Source of the DNA: Symploca sp. SIO1C2
GTDB taxonomy: Bacteria > Cyanobacteriota > Cyanobacteriia > Cyanobacteriales > Coleofasciculaceae
DNA length: 36,329 nt
NCBI GenBank assembly: GCA_010672925.1
Contig: JAAHFP010000013.1
Location: 376,761-413,089, forward strand
Reading direction: 5' to 3'
Shown here: piece after piece, positions 32,527-36,329 of the stretch
How the letters are laid out: each line of letters opens with the position of its first letter
How positions within the stretch are numbered: position 1 is the first letter of the stretch
Position numbers and translations under genes: made by a program
Notes under the pieces: model-generated
Told to the model about the DNA's origin: nothing
Databases searched by the model: none
What the model saw: only the letters and a program-made list of their open reading frames with translations

Positions 32527-32558
32527 AAATCGAAGAAGTCCCTAGAGAATATTTTTTG

Positions 32559-33278
32559 ATGCCTATCACCTGGAAAATAATTGTCTACGCAGTGATTAGT
32601 GGAGTAATCTCCTGTTATGCCAATGTAGGATTAGCGCAACAAGAAAAAGATATCATCAGAGAACTAGAGGGAGACAACTGCCAAAGTTCCACTGAAGTCA
32701 CCTATCGTTCACAGCAGTTAACCTCACCCGATAGTAGAACCTCAGTCTATTTTGAGGTAATTCTCAGAAGAACCGGAAAAACTGGAGATTACGGTGATGG
32801 AGACTATTGCTATCCCCTTTATAATCGAAAAACACGAAAAAGAAAGATTGTAGCCGCAAATTTTACAAGCTCAAGGAATATTGAGTTACCACCGGAGAAT
32901 GAGGCTTATGTTGTTATGAAACCGATATCTTTTTCGCCAGATAGTAGATATGTGGTTATTCGGGAAGACTATGCTTGGAATGGTGGAGATGGAGAAACAG
33001 CTCATCGTATCTTCGATACAGAGAATAATTACCAAGATTTATCCCTCTATCCTTGCCAAGATTCTTACGGTGGAGGAGAGTACGAAGGTTTTATCTCTCC
33101 TTCAGAAATTTTATTTTCCTGTTACGAACCAATGTCAAGTGATTTTGCAGTAGTAAACTTAGAACACTACTCTATTCAGAGAATTTCCAGAAAGCCTGTT
33201 GTACCGGAGTCGGTTCAGTCTTATGGTTCCGTGTCTGCTGAGTTTGCTGTAATTACAAAACAATTCTTTCCTCGTTGA
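32559..33278 (+). CDS. Exported protein of unknown function
   Basis: 239 residues from ATG 32559 (a TTG just before is unlikely). A clear signal peptide: MPITWKIIVYAVISG, more hydrophobics, then NVGLA-QQ as cleavage site. The mature protein has several short beta-strand motifs such as SPDSRYVVIRED and SFSPDSR that recall single WD/beta-propeller blades, and four to five cysteines which could form disulphides outside the cytoplasm. I do not recognise a family. It lies between the double-glycine peptide and ureB in the same orientation, but the spacer on each side is large enough for its own promoter; the right end of a hairpin element lies about 30 bp upstream of the start. Confidence 0.7.
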   Translation: MPITWKIIVYAVISGVISCYANVGLAQQEKDIIRELEGDNCQSSTEVTYRSQQLTSPDSRTSVYFEVILRRTGKTGDYGDGDYCYPLYNRKTRKRKIVAANFTSSRNIELPPENEAYVVMKPISFSPDSRYVVIREDYAWNGGDGETAHRIFDTENNYQDLSLYPCQDSYGGGEYEGFISPSEILFSCYEPMSSDFAVVNLEHYSIQRISRKPVVPESVQSYGSVSAEFAVITKQFFPR

Positions 33279-33361
33279 TAGCAGTTTTTCATGCTGATTT
33301 GTCTCATAATTATAATTAGGGCTAGTTATGACATAATCCAGAACCAAGGAGTAGAGAATAA

Positions 33362-33667
33362 GTGATTCCAGGTGAAATGTTGGTACAAGAAGGGGAAATC
33401 GAACTTAATGCAGGACGTCCTACCCTCAGACTGAGTGTAGCGAATCGTGGTGACCGACCAATTCAGATTGGCTCCCACTTTCACTTCTACGAGGTGAATG
33501 AAGCTTTGGAATTTGAGCGAGAGCAAGCACGAGGTATGCGACTAAATATACCTGCCGGAACCGCAGTACGCTTTGAGCCAGGGGATCAGCGGGAAGTGGA
33601 GTTGGTCACCCTAGTTGGTAGTCGCCAAGTCTACGGTTTCAATAACAAAGTTAATGGTTATTTGTAG
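33362..33667 (+). CDS. ureB: Urease beta subunit
   Basis: 101 residues from GTG 33362; AAGGAG at 33347-33352 is a good ribosome site and TATAAT at 33311-33316 a plausible -10 element. The sequence [39 protein letters not shown] and [13 protein letters not shown] are standard for UreB, a structural subunit of cytoplasmic nickel urease, which splits urea into ammonia and carbamate. Unlike the usual ureDABC order, no ureA lies within the upstream 1 kb and no ureC follows; the next gene is a sucrose-type glycosyltransferase. The protein is full length, so it is probably functional with subunits encoded elsewhere. I see no GTA-N8-TAC NtcA site just upstream. Confidence 0.96.
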   Translation: MIPGEMLVQEGEIELNAGRPTLRLSVANRGDRPIQIGSHFHFYEVNEALEFEREQARGMRLNIPAGTAVRFEPGDQREVELVTLVGSRQVYGFNNKVNGYL

Positions 33668-33947
33668 GACTTACATATTAACCAAAAGTTAGCTGAAAAA
33701 CTTTGGACAGCAAGTGATAAATCCCTAAAACCTACTACCTACCACCTACCACCTAGTTTCCCCACGAGATCATTTACAAAAATTCACATAATCTGTATAA
33801 TTGCCTCAAGAAGCTCTTAATCGTAATGTGCTTAAACTTTCCCTGATTAGCAGGTATTTCAAATGTCATGGTTTGGTAACCTGCCTGCTTAAACTGTATA
33901 CTAAGCACTGAGCTACTTGACAAAGAAAAAAATTTATTATAGCCAAT

Positions 33948-35444
33948 ATGCACATTGGATTTCTCAACCCTCAGGGTAACTTCAATTCCGCAGATAGTTA
34001 CATAACCGAGCATCCTGACTTTGGTGGTCAACTAGTCTATGTTAAAGAAGTTGCCATAGCAATGGCTCAAAAAGGTCACAAAGTTGATATTATCACTCGT
34101 CAAGTTATAGACCCAGAATGGCCAGAGTTTGCTGAACAGTTTGATGCTTATCCCAACGTAGAAAATGTCCGCATCATTCGGTTACCAGCTGGTCCCAAAG
34201 AATTCCTACGCAAAGAGTTACTCTGGCCTTACTTTGGCACTGAATGGGTACCCAATATCCTGAAATTTTATCAAGACGAGGGTAGTTTACCAGACTTTAT
34301 AACTACTCACTATGCTGATGGGGGATTGTGCGGGGCTCTAATTCAAGAAAAAACAGGTATACCCTTCTCCTTCACTGCTCATTCTCTGGGTGCGCAGAAG
34401 ATGGACAAGCTGAAAATCACTCCAGAAACCCTCGCAGAAAAGAATAGTTATTATTACTTTGGACGCCGCCTAATGGTGGAACGCCTGAGTATGAATCGCT
34501 CGGCTATTAATATTACCAATACTGAACAGGAACGGCTCAAACAGTATATTCATCATGCCTATCATGGAGCAGTTGAGGTAGGAGATGATAATCGCTTTGC
34601 GGTGATTCCACCAGGAGTAGACCCCAAAATGTTCAGTAGTGAAGCTCGTGCTCATAATGAAGAACCAACCTATCAGTTAGTCGAAGAGCGATTGGCAAGA
34701 GACATTGCTGAATCACGGCGGCACTTACCTGTGATTTTGGCCTCAAGCCGATTAGATCCCAAGAAAAATCTTTTAGGTTTGGTGCAAGCCTTTGCCCAAA
34801 GCCCAACTCTTCAAGAGAAAGCTAATATTGTTCTAATTACTGGTGGCTTGGATAATGCCCTTAAAGAACCAGCCAAAGATGAACCGACAGAAAAAATGGT
34901 TTTGGCTCCTATTCGTGAGGTAGTACAAAACAACGACTTATGGGGCAAGATAAGTGCTTTTTCTGTACCTGATCAACCAGCACTGGCTGCCACTTATCGA
35001 TATTTGGCAAAACGCCGCTCAGTATTCACTCTAACTGCTCTCTACGAACCCTTTGGTCTGGCTCCCTTAGAAGCAGCAGCAGCAGGTTTACCAGTAGTAG
35101 CAACTAAGAATGGTGGTTTGACTGAGAGTTTGCAAGAGGGAGATAAAAAATATGGAGTACTGATCGATCCAGAAGACAATGCTGATATTGCCAGGGGCTT
35201 AGAGCAATTATTGTGTGATGATCAAGAATGGGAGAAATATGCACAGGGGGCTCAGCAACGGGTACTCAATTGTTACACTTGGGAAGCTACAGCAGCAGGT
35301 TATCTGAACGCAATTGAGAAGGTTTTGAACTCTTCTGAAGCACCTCAACCGGCACAACTCCTACCAATCCATCCCTATTTCCTTAATCCACAATCAGAGA
35401 CTGATATTTCTCTTGAAGAGTTGAGCAATCTCTACTTCGGTTAA
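33948..35444 (+). CDS. Sucrose-phosphate synthase-type GT4 glycosyltransferase
   Basis: 498 residues, close to the length of minimal bacterial sucrose-phosphate synthases. N-terminal GT-B domain: PQGNFNSADSYITEHPDFGGQ (acceptor/UDP loop), THYADGG, and FTAHSLGAQK. C-terminal domain: SRLDPKKNLLGLVQAFA and the nucleotide-sugar motif EPFGLAPLEAAAAGLPVVATKNGG with its two glutamates. It would transfer glucose from UDP- or ADP-glucose to fructose 6-phosphate, giving sucrose 6-phosphate as a compatible solute. There is no C-terminal HAD phosphatase domain, so a separate sucrose-phosphate phosphatase would be needed. The related mannosylfructose-phosphate synthases cannot be excluded. The ATG at 33948 follows AT-rich DNA with no strong ribosome site. 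The spacer before it (33668-33947) has only CCTACCACCTA-type low-complexity repeats. Confidence 0.85.
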   Translation: MHIGFLNPQGNFNSADSYITEHPDFGGQLVYVKEVAIAMAQKGHKVDIITRQVIDPEWPEFAEQFDAYPNVENVRIIRLPAGPKEFLRKELLWPYFGTEWVPNILKFYQDEGSLPDFITTHYADGGLCGALIQEKTGIPFSFTAHSLGAQKMDKLKITPETLAEKNSYYYFGRRLMVERLSMNRSAINITNTEQERLKQYIHHAYHGAVEVGDDNRFAVIPPGVDPKMFSSEARAHNEEPTYQLVEERLARDIAESRRHLPVILASSRLDPKKNLLGLVQAFAQSPTLQEKANIVLITGGLDNALKEPAKDEPTEKMVLAPIREVVQNNDLWGKISAFSVPDQPALAATYRYLAKRRSVFTLTALYEPFGLAPLEAAAAGLPVVATKNGGLTESLQEGDKKYGVLIDPEDNADIARGLEQLLCDDQEWEKYAQGAQQRVLNCYTWEATAAGYLNAIEKVLNSSEAPQPAQLLPIHPYFLNPQSETDISLEELSNLYFG

Positions 35445-35455
35445 TGAATAGAGAA

Positions 35456-35569
35456 ATTTTAGATTTTAGATTTTAGATTTTAAAATTAAAACGGTCACAA
35501 GCCGCTGAATTTATTTAGGGAATAAATCTAGAACCTTCAATCTTCAATTGCTTGACCCATTACCTTGTA
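35456..35569. repeat. Dispersed repeat: TTTTAGA heptamers plus conserved tail, copy 2
   Basis: Same order as 14284-14410: TTTTAGA units, AATTAAAACGGTCACAAGCC, an imperfect palindrome around GAATTTATTTAGG, and CTTCAATCTTCAATTG, then CTTGACCCATTACCTTGT. Here it is fully intergenic, between the glycosyltransferase and coaE. Confidence 0.85.
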
Positions 35570-35577
35570 AGTTTTGG

Positions 35578-35594
35578 ACGGGCAAGATGCCCGT
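35578..35594. repeat. ACGGGCA hairpin upstream of coaE
   Basis: ACGGGCA-AGA-TGCCCGT forms a compact 7-bp hairpin 18 bp before the coaE ATG. It is a repeat-type palindrome (I recall GGCAAGATGCCCGTTCCACA as widespread in cyanobacteria) and would create a false N-terminal extension from TTG 35574. Confidence 0.6.
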
Positions 35595-35612
35595 TCCACA
35601 CCAACTGATGAT

Positions 35613-36242
35613 ATGATGTCTGACCAAGCTAAGCGCCTAATTGGATTAACTGGGGGCATTGGTACTGGTAAAACTACAGTCTCGAATTATCTAGCTCAAA
35701 CCTATCAACTTCCTGTATTGGATGCGGATATCTATGCTAGAGAAGCTGTGCAACTCGGTTCGCCGATATTGGAGCAGATTTTTGAGCGGTATGGTTTAGA
35801 GATGCAACTACCTGATGGTAAGCTCAACCGCCAACGCCTAGGGGAAATTGTCTTTAGTAACCCAGAACAGATGCAGTGGCTGGAACAACAGATACATCCT
35901 TATGTGCGCGATCGCTTTCAAGCCGAACTCGCTAAACTTGCTGCTCCTACAATAGTATTGGTGATTCCTTTATTATTTGAAGCGGGCTTGACTAATTTAG
36001 TTACCGAAATTTGGGTAGTTAGTTGTTCTGCTCAACAACAGCTAAAGCGAATTAGCCAGAGAAATAACCTTTCTCTAGAACAAGCTCAATCTCGTATTAA
36101 TAGTCAGTTACCGTTGGCAGAAAAGGTAACTCGTGCTGATGTGGTGCTGGATAACTCCTCCACTGTAGATGAACTCCTAAAACAAGTTGATCAGGTGTTA
36201 GGTCTCACGGTTCGCTCAAATCAAATGCCTCTAGCCCAATAA
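35613..36242 (+). CDS. coaE: Dephospho-CoA kinase
   Basis: 209 residues from ATG 35613 (35616 is equally possible). P-loop GLTGGIGTGKTT starts at about residue 11; LDADIYAREAV, WLEQQIHPYVR and IPLLFEAGL are conserved family segments (substrate and lid regions), and SQLPLAEKVTRADVVLDN closes the domain. It phosphorylates the 3'-OH of dephospho-CoA, the last step of coenzyme A synthesis, in the cytoplasm. The upstream in-frame TTG at 35574 would add 13 residues from a repeat hairpin and is rejected. No other CoA gene is adjacent. The 87 bp after it show no feature. Confidence 0.95.
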   Translation: MMSDQAKRLIGLTGGIGTGKTTVSNYLAQTYQLPVLDADIYAREAVQLGSPILEQIFERYGLEMQLPDGKLNRQRLGEIVFSNPEQMQWLEQQIHPYVRDRFQAELAKLAAPTIVLVIPLLFEAGLTNLVTEIWVVSCSAQQQLKRISQRNNLSLEQAQSRINSQLPLAEKVTRADVVLDNSSTVDELLKQVDQVLGLTVRSNQMPLAQ

Positions 36243-36329
36243 ATCGCCCAAGAGTGTAGTCTGGGTAAGTAGTTGAGAGATAAGACAGGCTTGATAAATT
36301 GAAGGAAGCTCACTTGGAAAGAGCTGACG

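Noticed and set aside
33774-34031. 85-codon minus-strand frame before the glycosyltransferase
   Set aside because: Overlaps the start of the clear GT4 gene on the opposite strand and has no recognisable content.

Overview
The window is cyanobacterial chromosome. HIP1 octamers (GCGATCGC) are frequent both inside and between genes, and the housekeeping proteins read as cyanobacterial. The mix of a large non-ribosomal peptide synthetase (NRPS), many dispersed palindromic and heptameric repeats, and long gene-poor spacers suggests a large-genome filamentous form. A Moorena/Lyngbya-like marine organism is my best guess, from the character of the repeats and not from a search.

Layout. (1) 1-7073, minus strand: the 5' part of an NRPS gene (C-A-T-C-A-T-C, running off the left edge). 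Its two modules are near-copies in C/T and differ mainly in the adenylation core. (2) 7481-12027: an M49-like metallopeptidase facing a membrane-bound, haem-motif-bearing class III nucleotide cyclase, followed by a URC4/urg3 (DUF1688) gene. (3) 12608-15801: a DnaJ-type chaperone, a small conserved-looking protein and two thioredoxin-fold proteins, one of them a 2-Cys peroxiredoxin. (4) 16139-24498: glycogen debranching enzyme, a CobW-type GTPase with a His-rich metal-binding loop, cysS, a multi-pass membrane protein and folP. (5) 24949-27850: a stand-alone TnpB element with a recognisable omegaRNA-like 3' region, then a GHL10-type exported glycosyl-hydrolase-like protein. (6) 27851-33278: a repeat-rich accessory stretch with a miniature inverted-repeat element, a sensor histidine kinase plus a decayed copy of its own 3' end, a secreted Cys-rich protein, a divergent ADP-ribosylglycohydrolase-like protein, a double-glycine-leader peptide and a secreted unknown. 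(7) 33362-36242: an isolated ureB, a sucrose-phosphate-synthase-type glycosyltransferase and coaE.

Most genes are monocistronic housekeeping or accessory genes separated by spacers; I see few operons. The clearest functional pairings are the divergent peptidase/cyclase pair, the histidine kinase with the exported protein that abuts it, and the two thioredoxin-fold genes.

The most unusual property is the behaviour of the small repeats. Two genes carry in-frame stretches that are recognisably the same sequences found as intergenic repeats in this window: the first NRPS A domain and the URC4-like gene. Two elements with identical 18-bp inverted ends and 9-bp target duplications carry unrelated interiors. 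A multi-hairpin core occurs inside two different sets of terminal repeats.
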